Below, piece by piece: positions 1 to 5,916 of a stretch of DNA of 7,214 bases. The notes beneath the pieces are model-generated. The model made no database searches and was not told where the DNA came from. It saw nothing but the letters and a program-made list of their open reading frames with translations. Source of the DNA: Bacteroidota bacterium (GTDB lineage: Bacteria; Bacteroidota; Bacteroidia; Flavobacteriales; Weeksellaceae); contig JAEWHB010000013.1 of NCBI GenBank assembly GCA_023388015.1, positions 1 to 7,214 on the forward strand, given 5' to 3'. Each line of letters opens with the position of its first letter. Positions within the stretch are counted from its first letter, which is position 1. Both the position numbers and the translations under genes were made by a program.

Positions 1-72
1 CAACCAAAATACGACAACAAAACTGCTGACGGTAGAGCTCAGAACAGAAGAATTGAAATTGTAAAACAATAA
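1..72 (+). CDS. OmpA-family outer-membrane protein, C-terminal end (5'-truncated)
   Basis: Only the last 23 codons and the stop TAA (70-72) are inside the window; the gene begins upstream. The visible peptide contains TADGRAQNRRIEIV, the typical end of the OmpA-like peptidoglycan-binding domain. In this family the NRR(I/V)E segment closes the domain, and its arginine helps bind the diaminopimelate of peptidoglycan. The parent protein is therefore probably an outer-membrane or envelope protein anchored to the cell wall. Whether it has an N-terminal beta-barrel, TPR or PD40 repeats cannot be seen. A strong intrinsic terminator starts about 20 bases after the stop, so this gene ends its transcription unit. 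Confidence 0.8.
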   Translation, partial: QPKYDNKTADGRAQNRRIEIVKQ

Positions 73-93
73 TTTCATATTCAAATATTTAAC

Positions 94-126
94 AGAAAAG
101 CCGCTCCATGAGCGGCTTTTCTTTTT
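94..126 (+). terminator. Rho-independent terminator of the OmpA-like gene
   Basis: A perfect 12-bp stem (94-105 pairing with 111-122) with a GC-rich core GCCGCT/AGCGGC and a 5-base loop CCATG is followed by a short T run (122-126). It sits 21 bases after the OmpA-like stop codon. It has the classical form of an intrinsic terminator for plus-strand transcription. A second hairpin at 137-165 follows directly and could act as a backup. Confidence 0.9.
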
Positions 127-136
127 ATTGAATAAT

Positions 137-165
137 AAAAAAGCGCTTATAATCGGCGCTTTTTT
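137..165. terminator. Terminator hairpin overlapping the 3' end of pcm; probably bidirectional
   Basis: A 10-bp perfect stem (137-146 AAAAAAGCGC pairing with 156-165 GCGCTTTTTT) encloses a 9-base loop. Read on the minus strand it is followed by a run of T (complement of 137-142), so it is suited to ending pcm transcripts. Read on the plus strand it also ends in six T and could back up the OmpA terminator. The pcm stop codon (147-149, minus) lies in the loop, so the first arm of the minus-strand hairpin is coding sequence for the Lys-Lys-Arg near the C-terminus of Pcm. Confidence 0.82.
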
Positions 166-830
166 AATTGATTCTCTTCATCGTTTTTCTTGACCGTTCT
201 TTCCAACATCGGTACAAATTGGCAATCACCAAACTCCATCTTCTCAAAATCACGCTCACCTACTCTCAAAAAGGTAGTCATCATTTGGTTTTCATCACCA
301 ATCGGAATAACCATAATTCCTCCTATCTTTAACTGTTTGAGTAATGTCTTGGGTATAGTAGAAGATCCCGCTGTAATTATAATTCTATCAAAAGGAGCAA
401 AAGACGGCAGCCCTTTGTAACCGTCCCCATAAGTAGCATATTTTGGACGGATTTTAATTTTCCTGAAAATGCGCTGTGAGAAATCAAATAAATCTTTCTG
501 TCTTTCAATCGTATAAACTTCTGCCCCCATTTCAACTAAAACAGCCGCCTGATAACCACTTCCCGTTCCTACTTCGAGCACTTTATCTCCCTGATTGACG
601 TGCAGCAATGAAGATTGCTTCGCAACCGTGAATGGGTGTGAAATCGTTTGTCCTGCCGCAATGGGAAATGCCTGATCTTTGTAAGCAAACTCTTCAAAAG
701 CGCTATCAATAAATAAATGTCGCGGCACTTTGCCTATTGCTTGTAATACATTTTCATCATCAATTTTCTTTTCTCTTAATAACTTTACCAATTGTTCTCT
801 TTTACCTTTGTGTTTGAATTCGTCTATCAC
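147..830 (-). CDS. pcm: Protein-L-isoaspartate(D-aspartate) O-methyltransferase
   Basis: This 227-residue cytosolic repair enzyme transfers a methyl group from S-adenosylmethionine to isoaspartyl (and D-aspartyl) residues in aged proteins, which starts their return to normal aspartate. The sequence shows the family signature GQTISHP (residues 60-66), whose Ser is implicated in catalysis. It also has the SAM-binding glycine motif VLEVGTGSGYQ (84-94), an acidic residue after beta-2 (TIER, E109), the YGDGYKGLP block (134-142), DRIIITAG (148-155), GGIMVIPIG (170-178) and FVPML near the end. Length is normal, with a short charged C-terminal tail. The start is GTG at 830-828: the open frame continues upstream to 905 but contains no ATG, GTG or TTG, and IDEFKHKGKREQLV fits the usual N-terminus. 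The ATG two bases upstream (832-830) is out of frame and stops at once. The gene diverges from the Gfo/Idh/MocA gene. Confidence 0.95.
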   Translation of the reverse strand: MIDEFKHKGKREQLVKLLREKKIDDENVLQAIGKVPRHLFIDSAFEEFAYKDQAFPIAAGQTISHPFTVAKQSSLLHVNQGDKVLEVGTGSGYQAAVLVEMGAEVYTIERQKDLFDFSQRIFRKIKIRPKYATYGDGYKGLPSFAPFDRIIITAGSSTIPKTLLKQLKIGGIMVIPIGDENQMMTTFLRVGERDFEKMEFGDCQFVPMLERTVKKNDEENQLKKRRL

Positions 831-862
831 ATCTACAAGTTTTTTACAAAATTGGGCAATTT

Positions 863-893
863 TAAAGGTATTCTCTGTATTTTTAAACTCAAA
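863..893 (-). promoter_or_regulatory. Candidate Bacteroidota-type promoter for pcm
   Basis: On the minus strand, TTTG (893-890) is followed after 19 bases by TACCTTTA (870-863). This matches the Bacteroidota consensus of a -33 TTTG and a -7 TAnnTTTG except for the last base, and the spacer is in the expected range. Transcription would begin around 857, giving a leader of roughly 25 bases before the GTG start at 830. The site lies between two divergent starts only 72 bases apart. It is a prediction from consensus only. Confidence 0.5.
878..885 (+). promoter_or_regulatory. Possible -7 box for the Gfo/Idh/MocA gene
   Basis: TATTTTTA matches TAnnTTTG except for the last base and lies 17 bases before the ATG at 903, a distance similar to that of other boxes in this window. 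The nearest upstream TTG (852-854) is 23 bases away, longer than ideal, so the -33 element is weak. The box lies only 7 bases from the candidate minus-strand -7 box of pcm, so the two promoters would occupy nearly the same DNA. Confidence 0.3.
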
Positions 894-902
894 TTTAAAG
901 GC

Positions 903-1868
903 ATGTTAAAAATAGGTGTGTTAGGGGCAGGACACTTAGGAAAAATTCACTTAAAATTAGCCCAGCAATCCGAAAAATTAGAATTAGTAGGATTTTTTGA
1001 CCCCAATCAGGAAATTGCAAAAAAAATTGAATCAGAATTTGGATACAAATCATTTCCCAGTATTTCAGAGCTCATTGACCAATCAGATATTGTGGACATC
1101 GTAACCCCGACCTTATCTCATTACGACTGTGCAAAAATGGCCATTGAAGCCGGTAAACATATATTTTTGGAAAAACCGATTGCCAACTCAGTATTGGAAG
1201 CCAAAGAAATCATTGAACTAGCGAAAAAATACAACGTCAAAGGACAAGTTGGGCATGTAGAAAGATTTAATCCGGCTTTTAAAGCAGTAAAAGATATAAT
1301 CGTTAATCCCATGTTTATCGAAACTCATCGACTCGCGGAATTCAATCCAAGAGGAACAGATGTGCCTGTTGTACTTGATTTGATGATTCATGATATTGAT
1401 GCAATTTTGAGCGTAGTAAATTCGGAAGTGAAAGAAGTTCATTCCAGTGGAGTGGCAGTCATCAGCGACTCACCAGACATTGCAAACGCTCGTTTAGTAT
1501 TTGAAAACGGATGTGTTGCCAACATTACCTCAAGCAGAATTTCACTAAAAAATATGCGGAAGTCAAGGTTCTTTCAAAAAGATGCTTACATTTCGGTTGA
1601 TTATCTGGAAAAATCCTGTGAAGTTGTCAAAATGAAGGAAGCACCTGAAAACCCTGGTGAGTGGGACATGATCCTGCAAAACGCAGAAGGAGTGAAAAAA
1701 CAAATCTATTTTGACAATCCCGATGTGAAAACCAATAATGCTATTTTGGATGAGTTGGAAAGCTTTGCCGATGCAATTGAAAATAATACAGAACCACCGG
1801 TTTCACTTCAGGATGGAACCAATGCTTTGAGAATTGCTTATCAAATCATTGACGCATTTAATAAATAA
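903..1868 (+). CDS. Gfo/Idh/MocA family NAD(P)-dependent oxidoreductase
   Basis: This 321-residue protein has an N-terminal Rossmann domain with GAGHLG (residues 8-13) and an acidic residue after beta-2 (D33), which suggests NAD preference. The family motif EKP (90-92) carries the conserved Lys. It is followed by VGHVERFNPAF (116-126) and by DLMIHDID (159-166), with the His-Asp pair H163/D164 expected at the active site. Such enzymes oxidise or reduce a hydroxyl of sugars, inositols or nucleotide sugars. The VGHVERFNPA stretch recalls the branch containing UDP-GlcNAc 3-dehydrogenases (GnnA-like), but the substrate is not proven. I chose ATG 903 because GVLGAGHLG then sits at the normal distance from the N-terminus; the open frame back to 792 runs into pcm on the other strand and encodes no recognisable protein. 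The next gene starts 17 bases after the stop, so the two are probably co-transcribed. Confidence 0.9.
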   Translation: MLKIGVLGAGHLGKIHLKLAQQSEKLELVGFFDPNQEIAKKIESEFGYKSFPSISELIDQSDIVDIVTPTLSHYDCAKMAIEAGKHIFLEKPIANSVLEAKEIIELAKKYNVKGQVGHVERFNPAFKAVKDIIVNPMFIETHRLAEFNPRGTDVPVVLDLMIHDIDAILSVVNSEVKEVHSSGVAVISDSPDIANARLVFENGCVANITSSRISLKNMRKSRFFQKDAYISVDYLEKSCEVVKMKEAPENPGEWDMILQNAEGVKKQIYFDNPDVKTNNAILDELESFADAIENNTEPPVSLQDGTNALRIAYQIIDAFNK

Positions 1869-1885
1869 TAAAACAATTAACTATA

Positions 1886-2773
1886 ATGAAAAATATTGCA
1901 GTAATAGGTGCAGGAACAATGGGAAACGGAATTGCCCATGTCTTTGCCCAAAATGGTTTTAATGTTCATCTAATTGATTTATCTGAAAAATCATTGGAAC
2001 GAGGTTTAAATACTATTTCGGCAAATCTTGACCGGATGGTTTCCAAACAAACCATTACCGAAGAAGAGAAAAATACGACTTTAACAAATATTTCGACTTT
2101 TACCGATACTGCTGAGGGAGTGAAAGACGTGGATTTGGTAGTGGAAGCTGCAACTGAAAACACAGATTTAAAACTGAAAATTTTCAAACAGTTGGATGAA
2201 ATCACTTCTCCCGAAACCATTTTGGCTACCAATACTTCGTCGATTTCTATTACGCAAATTGCTGCTTCAACAAATCGTCCTGACAAAGTAATCGGGATGC
2301 ATTTCATGAATCCGGTTCCCATTATGAAATTAGTGGAAATCATCAGAGGATACAGCACTTCTGACAAAGTCACCAAAACCATCATGGACTTATCTGTTGC
2401 TTTAGGAAAAGTTCCGGTAGAGGTAAACGATTATCCGGGATTTGTAGCCAATAGAATTTTGATGCCGATGATCAATGAATCCATCGAAACACTTTACAAT
2501 GGCGTAGCCGGAGTTCAAGAGATTGATACGGTTATGAAACTTGGAATGGCACATCCGATGGGGCCGTTGCAATTGGCTGATTTTATAGGTTTGGATGTTT
2601 GTTTATCAATTCTAAATGTAATGTATAATGGATTTAAAAATCCTAAATACGCCCCTTGTCCATTGCTTGTAAATATGGTGATGGCCGGAAAACTGGGAGT
2701 AAAATCAGGTGAAGGCTTTTATGATTATTCTGAAAGTAAAAAGGCAGAAAAAGTTTCCTCAACCTTTTTGTGA
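1886..2773 (+). CDS. hbd: 3-hydroxybutyryl-CoA (3-hydroxyacyl-CoA) dehydrogenase
   Basis: This 295-residue single-function enzyme has the usual length of short 3-hydroxyacyl-CoA dehydrogenases. It interconverts (S)-3-hydroxyacyl-CoA and 3-ketoacyl-CoA with NAD in the cytosol, in fatty-acid, butyrate or phenylacetate-type routes. The Rossmann motif GAGTMGNG is at residues 8-15, and D31 after beta-2 supports NAD use. Further motifs are VVEAATEN (85-92), NTSS (116-119) and GMHFMNPVPIMKLVEII (137-153). H139 and E151 are spaced 12 residues apart, as in the catalytic His-Glu pair of the human enzyme. The C-terminal dimerisation domain begins near DYPGFVANRI (182-191) and includes MKLGMAHPMGPLQLADFIGLD (217-237). 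There is no fused enoyl-CoA hydratase. No other beta-oxidation gene is in the window, so the acyl chain length is open. The gene follows the Gfo/Idh/MocA gene by 17 bases and ends before a strong terminator. Confidence 0.93.
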   Translation: MKNIAVIGAGTMGNGIAHVFAQNGFNVHLIDLSEKSLERGLNTISANLDRMVSKQTITEEEKNTTLTNISTFTDTAEGVKDVDLVVEAATENTDLKLKIFKQLDEITSPETILATNTSSISITQIAASTNRPDKVIGMHFMNPVPIMKLVEIIRGYSTSDKVTKTIMDLSVALGKVPVEVNDYPGFVANRILMPMINESIETLYNGVAGVQEIDTVMKLGMAHPMGPLQLADFIGLDVCLSILNVMYNGFKNPKYAPCPLLVNMVMAGKLGVKSGEGFYDYSESKKAEKVSSTFL

Positions 2774-2796
2774 AATTCAAATAGACTCTAAAATAT

Positions 2797-2830
2797 AAAT
2801 CCCGTCGGTTCAGACGGGATTTTGTTTTTT
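2797..2830. terminator. Bidirectional terminator between hbd and tpx
   Basis: A 10-bp perfect stem AAATCCCGTC (2797-2806) / GACGGGATTT (2813-2822) with a 6-base loop is followed on the plus strand by TGTTTTTT, a good terminator for hbd, whose stop ends 23 bases earlier. On the minus strand the hairpin lies about 20 bases past the tpx stop and is followed by TATATTTTA, a weaker T-rich tail. One hairpin probably serves both convergent genes. Confidence 0.88.
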
Positions 2831-2844
2831 TATGACGGATCTTT

Positions 2845-3345
2845 TTACCTCAAACTCGCAAGTGCAGCATCATAATCCGGTTCTTGTCCGATTTCAGGAA
2901 CTTGTTCAGTATATTTCACATTCCCGTCCTCACCGATCACTACAACTGCCCGACTCATCAGTCCGTCAAGCGGACCATCTTTCATTCCTACCTGATAGGC
3001 ATCTGAAAATTCAGAATTTTTAAATTCAGATAAACTCACCACATTTTCTAAACCTTCTGCAGCGCAAAAACGATTATGAGCAAAAGGAAGATCTTTAGAA
3101 ATACAGAGAACTTTGGTGTTTTCTAAACCTGAAGCAGATTCATTGAAACGCCTTACAGAAGCAGCGCAAACACCAGTATCCACACTTGGAAATATATTCA
3201 GAACAAGCTTTTTTCCTTGGAAATCCGACAAACTTTTTTCAGATAAATCAGTTGCTGTCAATTTAAAATCGGGAGCTTTGGAGCCCACAGTGGGTAAATT
3301 TCCTTTTGTGTGTACAGGACTTCCCTTAAATGTAATTGTTGCCAT
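2845..3345 (-). CDS. tpx: Thiol peroxidase (2-Cys peroxiredoxin, Tpx family)
   Basis: This 166-residue protein matches the usual Tpx length. It reduces hydrogen peroxide and organic hydroperoxides and is recycled by thioredoxin. The peroxidatic Cys is C60 in PSVDTGVCAASVRRFN (residues 53-68), with T57 in the conserved Thr-x-x-Cys arrangement. The resolving Cys is C94 in FAHNRFCAAEGLENV (88-102); the 34-residue spacing equals that of E. coli Tpx (C61/C95). C81 in VLCISKDLPFA corresponds to the extra Cys of E. coli. R132 in SRAVVVIG fits the active-site Arg. There is no signal peptide, so the protein is cytosolic. The start ATG (3345-3343) gives the standard N-terminus ATITFKGSPV. It is monocistronic: it diverges from the aminotransferase and converges on hbd. 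I could not recognise a good promoter box upstream. Confidence 0.97.
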   Translation of the reverse strand: MATITFKGSPVHTKGNLPTVGSKAPDFKLTATDLSEKSLSDFQGKKLVLNIFPSVDTGVCAASVRRFNESASGLENTKVLCISKDLPFAHNRFCAAEGLENVVSLSEFKNSEFSDAYQVGMKDGPLDGLMSRAVVVIGEDGNVKYTEQVPEIGQEPDYDAALASLR

Positions 3346-3409
3346 AATTTTTTATTTGCAATTTACTACATAATTCATTGAATTCATTTCTGAAACCACA
3401 AAAATCCTT

Positions 3410-3432
3410 ATAGATCTATTTAATCAATTGAT
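3410..3432. promoter_or_regulatory. Pair of adjacent 10-bp palindromes between tpx and the aminotransferase gene
   Basis: Within the 149-base divergent intergenic region there are two perfect 10-bp palindromes 3 bases apart: ATAGATCTAT (3410-3419) and ATCAATTGAT (3423-3432). They lie about 65 bases before the tpx start and upstream of the likely aminotransferase promoter, a reasonable position for an operator. Such palindromes are not rare in AT-rich DNA, and I cannot assign a regulator. Confidence 0.25.
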
Positions 3433-3443
3433 AGATAAAACCC

Positions 3444-3471
3444 TTTGAAAAATCAAAATTAACTATCTTCG
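3444..3471 (+). promoter_or_regulatory. Candidate promoter of the aminotransferase gene
   Basis: TATCTTCG (3464-3471) matches the Bacteroidota -7 box TAnnTTTG at all but one base and continues as GCACC, a context often seen ahead of flavobacterial genes. TTTG at 3444-3447 could be the -33 element, although the 16-base spacer is shorter than the usual 19-21. The ATG at 3495 lies 23 bases downstream of the box. Confidence 0.5.
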
Positions 3472-3494
3472 CACCGAAATTTAATTTCATTATT

Positions 3495-4679
3495 ATGGTA
3501 CTTTCTTCGAAGCTACAAGTGCTTCAGCCACCTGCTACAATTGCAATGACGCAAAAAGCACGTGATTTAAAACAACAGGGAAATGACGTAATCAGTCTGA
3601 GCATTGGTGAACCCGATTTTGATATACCCGATTTTATAAAAGAAGCAGCCAAGCAGGCCATTGATCAAAATTATTCTCATTATCCGCCGATTGCCGGCTA
3701 TCCTGAACTCAGGGAAGCTATTGTCAGAAAATTTAAAAGGGATAATCATATTGAATATAAACCATCGCAGATTGTTGTTTCCACCGGAGCGAAACAATCT
3801 ATTTACAATGTATTTCAATGTATTCTGAATGAAGGGGATGAAGTCCTGATTCCGGTTCCATATTGGGTAACTTATGCCGACATTGTTCGCCTCGCCGGCG
3901 GAACTCCGGTTATAATCCAGACAACCATTGAAGAGGATTTCAAAGCAGACGCTGCAAAATTAGAAAGTTACATCACGGACAAAACAAAAGCTCTTATTTA
4001 CAGTTCTCCTTGTAACCCAAGTGGAAGTGTATATTCTAAAGAGGAACTAAAAGAAATAGCCGCACTTGCACAAAAACATGATTTGATTATTATTTCAGAT
4101 GAAATTTATGAGCATATTGTTTTTGGAGAAAAAACAGTTAGTATCGCTTCATTTCCCGAAGCCTATGACCGCACGGTAACCATAAACGGACTATCAAAAG
4201 CTTATGCGATGACCGGATGGCGAATCGGTTACATCGGAGCTCCGGAATGGATTGCAAAAGCCTGCGAAACCTTGCAAAGCCAAATTACATCAGGAGCCAA
4301 TTCCATTGCCCAAAGAGCTGCTATTGTTGCGCTGGATGCCGACTTATCGGATACACACTATATGGTCGAAGCTTTTGAAAAAAGAAAAAACCTGATGATG
4401 GAAAAAGCAGCTGAAATTCCTGTTTTTAAAGTCAGCGAACCCAAAGGTGCTTTTTACTTATTTCCAGATGTTACGGCCACCTTTGGCAAAACTTATCGTG
4501 GAAAATTAATCAAAAATGCAGATAATCTTGCAATGTTTCTACTGGAAGAAGTACATGTTTCAACGGTTTCGGGTACTGCTTTCGGAATGGATAATTGTTT
4601 GAGAATTTCCTTTGCGGCTTCGGAAAAACAACTTGAAGAAGCAATGAACCGGATCAAAGATGTACTTCAGGAAGCTTAA
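3495..4679 (+). CDS. aspC: Pyridoxal-phosphate aminotransferase, class I (aspartate aminotransferase-like, subgroup Ib)
   Basis: This 394-residue fold-type I PLP enzyme probably moves the amino group between aspartate and 2-oxoglutarate, linking oxaloacetate to amino-acid synthesis; it acts as a cytosolic dimer. Motifs appear in order: SLSIGEPDFDIP (residues 34-45), SHYPPIAGYPELREAI (61-76), STGAKQ (96-101, phosphate contact), VPYWVTY (121-127), SSPCNPSGS (170-178, N174), SDEIYEHI (201-208, D202 to the pyridine nitrogen and Y205) and NGLSKAYAMTGWRIGYIGAP (231-250). In the last, K235 forms the Schiff base and R243 helps hold the phosphate. R370 in CLRISFA should bind the substrate alpha-carboxylate. 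The start ATG at 3495 gives the family N-terminus with LQPPATIAM. Related subgroup members include prephenate and other transaminases, so the exact substrate is inferred. I found no hairpin terminator after the stop. Confidence 0.93.
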   Translation: MVLSSKLQVLQPPATIAMTQKARDLKQQGNDVISLSIGEPDFDIPDFIKEAAKQAIDQNYSHYPPIAGYPELREAIVRKFKRDNHIEYKPSQIVVSTGAKQSIYNVFQCILNEGDEVLIPVPYWVTYADIVRLAGGTPVIIQTTIEEDFKADAAKLESYITDKTKALIYSSPCNPSGSVYSKEELKEIAALAQKHDLIIISDEIYEHIVFGEKTVSIASFPEAYDRTVTINGLSKAYAMTGWRIGYIGAPEWIAKACETLQSQITSGANSIAQRAAIVALDADLSDTHYMVEAFEKRKNLMMEKAAEIPVFKVSEPKGAFYLFPDVTATFGKTYRGKLIKNADNLAMFLLEEVHVSTVSGTAFGMDNCLRISFAASEKQLEEAMNRIKDVLQEA

Positions 4680-4721
4680 TTCATACTGACAGAAATCACG
4701 GAAAAGTTAAGGTTTCGGTTG

Positions 4722-4729
4722 TATTTTTG
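4722..4729 (+). promoter_or_regulatory. Perfect -7 box TAnnTTTG ahead of the ferredoxin-NADP reductase-like gene
   Basis: TATTTTTG fits the Bacteroidota -7 consensus exactly and lies 47 bases before the ATG at 4777. No clear TTG is found 19-21 bases upstream, so the -33 element is missing or degenerate. Transcription would start around 4735, placing the inverted repeat 4737-4761 at the very 5' end of the message. Confidence 0.45.
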
Positions 4730-4736
4730 TAGAACA

Positions 4737-4761
4737 ACTTGAATTTCAATTCGATTCAAGT
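4737..4761 (+). promoter_or_regulatory. 8-bp inverted repeat in the leader of the reductase gene
   Basis: ACTTGAAT (4737-4744) and ATTCAAGT (4754-4761) are perfect inverted repeats separated by 9 bases. There is no T run after them, so this is not a standard terminator. The repeat lies directly downstream of the -7 box and 15 bases before the start codon. It could be an operator or a weak 5' leader hairpin; its role is unknown. Confidence 0.35.
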
Positions 4762-4776
4762 CAATTATTTAATCAA

Positions 4777-5829
4777 ATGATTCAAACAGATATACTTATC
4801 ATAGGAGCCGGGCCAACCGGATTATTCATGGTTTTCGAAGCCGGATTGCTCAAATTGCGTTGTCATATCATCGACGCATTACCACAACCGGGCGGTCAGT
4901 TAGCGGAACTCTATCCGAAAAAACCAATTTTTGACATTCCCGGATTTCCCTCAATTCTTGCAGGAGAACTGGTGGACAACCTGATGGAACAAACCAAACA
5001 GTTTGAACCCGGATTTACACTCAATGAAGTGGCCGAAACCATCGAAAAACAGGAAGACGGCTCATTTATTGTAACGGGCAGCCGTGGAACGAAGCACCAT
5101 GCAAAAGCCATTGCAATTGCAGGCGGACTAGGAAGTTTCGAACCTCGCAAACCTGAATTGGAAAACCTTGGACAATTTGACGAAAAAGGAATTGAATATT
5201 TCATCAGAGACCCCGAATTATTCCGTGACAAAAGAGTCGTGATTGCAGGAGGTGGTGATTCAGCACTTGACTGGTCGATTTTCTTGACCGATGTCGCTTC
5301 GGAAGTAACTTTAATTCACCGCAGAAATGAGTTTCGCGGGGCATTGGATTCAGTAGAAAAAGTCAGGGAATTAAAGAATCTGGGTAAAATCAATCTGATT
5401 ACGCCAGCTGAAGTGATGGAACTTCATGGCGATGAAAACTTGTCGGCCATTACGGTAGAAAAAGAAGGCGAGCAACAGATTATTGAAACCGATTATTTTG
5501 TGCCTTTATTCGGACTTTCTCCCAAACTTGGCCCAATTGCCAATTGGGGTCTTGAAATTGAGAAAAATGCCATCAAAGTCAACAATGCACTTGATTATCA
5601 AACCAATATTCCGGGGATTTATGCGGTGGGTGACATCAATACTTATCGGGGAAAATTGAAATTGATTCTTTGTGGATTTCATGAAGCGACCATGGCTTGT
5701 CAAAGCATTTATCAGCGCTTGAATCCAGGTAAAAAATTCATTCTCAAATACACCACAGTTTCCGGTGTGGACGGATTTGACGGAACACGAAAAGAAGCAG
5801 AAAAAGCGGTTGTAAAATCAATCGATTAA
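4777..5829 (+). CDS. Ferredoxin/flavodoxin-NADP reductase, thioredoxin-reductase-like (YumC type)
   Basis: This 350-residue flavoprotein has an N-terminal FAD site GAGPTG (residues 10-15), D33 for the FAD ribose and PGGQLAELYPKK (38-49). A second dinucleotide site follows at GGGDSALDW (158-166), and HRRNEFRG (181-188) has the Arg residues expected to bind the 2'-phosphate of NADPH. GIYAVGD (280-286) and KLILCGFHEA (295-304) complete the FAD domain. It has no CxxC redox pair, so it is not a thioredoxin reductase. It matches the FNR type of Bacillus YumC and Chlorobium, which moves electrons between NADPH and ferredoxin or flavodoxin. Y46 corresponds to the flavin-stacking Tyr50 of YumC; Y325 appears to replace YumC His324, and a tail of about 25 residues follows. 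It has its own -7 box and no terminator before or after it. The electron partner is not in the window. Confidence 0.88.
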   Translation: MIQTDILIIGAGPTGLFMVFEAGLLKLRCHIIDALPQPGGQLAELYPKKPIFDIPGFPSILAGELVDNLMEQTKQFEPGFTLNEVAETIEKQEDGSFIVTGSRGTKHHAKAIAIAGGLGSFEPRKPELENLGQFDEKGIEYFIRDPELFRDKRVVIAGGGDSALDWSIFLTDVASEVTLIHRRNEFRGALDSVEKVRELKNLGKINLITPAEVMELHGDENLSAITVEKEGEQQIIETDYFVPLFGLSPKLGPIANWGLEIEKNAIKVNNALDYQTNIPGIYAVGDINTYRGKLKLILCGFHEATMACQSIYQRLNPGKKFILKYTTVSGVDGFDGTRKEAEKAVVKSID

Positions 5830-5892
5830 TTTTCAAATCATTCATAAATATTTAATTGACCCGTTGTCAGTTTCGACTTCGGGCAAAAAACA

Positions 5893-5900
5893 TATCTTTG
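5893..5900 (+). promoter_or_regulatory. Perfect -7 box of the PfkB-family kinase gene
   Basis: TATCTTTG followed by CC matches the Bacteroidota -7 consensus TAnnTTTG exactly and lies 16 bases before the ATG at 5917. The leader would be only about ten bases long. The -33 element is unclear: TTG at 5864-5866 is 26 bases upstream, which is too far, and TTTCG at 5871-5875 is a poor match. Confidence 0.5.
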
Positions 5901-5916
5901 CCAAAAATTTTAAAAC

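Noticed and set aside
190..420. Open frames opposite real genes (for example 190-420 plus, 1966-2385 minus, 4911-5231 minus, 6038-6334 minus)
   Set aside because: They lie wholly inside well-supported genes on the other strand and their translations show no recognisable motif.
792..902. Possible 37-residue N-terminal extension of the Gfo/Idh/MocA protein starting at 792
   Set aside because: It overlaps the 5' end of pcm on the other strand, encodes a low-complexity Phe/Lys-rich peptide, and would place the Rossmann motif unusually far from the N-terminus. ATG 903 fits the family.
3372..3388. Direct repeat AATTCATT twice (3372-3379 and 3381-3388) with an internal TGAATTCA palindrome upstream of tpx
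   Set aside because: It is short, AT-rich and without other support; it is expected by chance in this composition.
3410..3466. OxyR-type binding site near tpx (ATAG and CTAT half-sites at 3410, 3416, 3431 and 3463)
   Set aside because: OxyR sites need ATAG and CTAT elements at regular 11-base steps. Here the steps are 6, 15 and 32, so the match is not supported.
3495..4679. The aminotransferase as the GnnB partner of the GnnA-like oxidoreductase
   Set aside because: GnnB belongs to the DegT/DnrJ/EryC1 type, whereas this protein has clear class I motifs (SSPCNPSG, GLSKAYAMTGWRIG). It is also in a separate transcription unit.
4777..5829. Thioredoxin reductase
   Set aside because: The overall fold motifs are similar, but there is no CxxC pair; the only cysteines (C29, C299, C308) are isolated.
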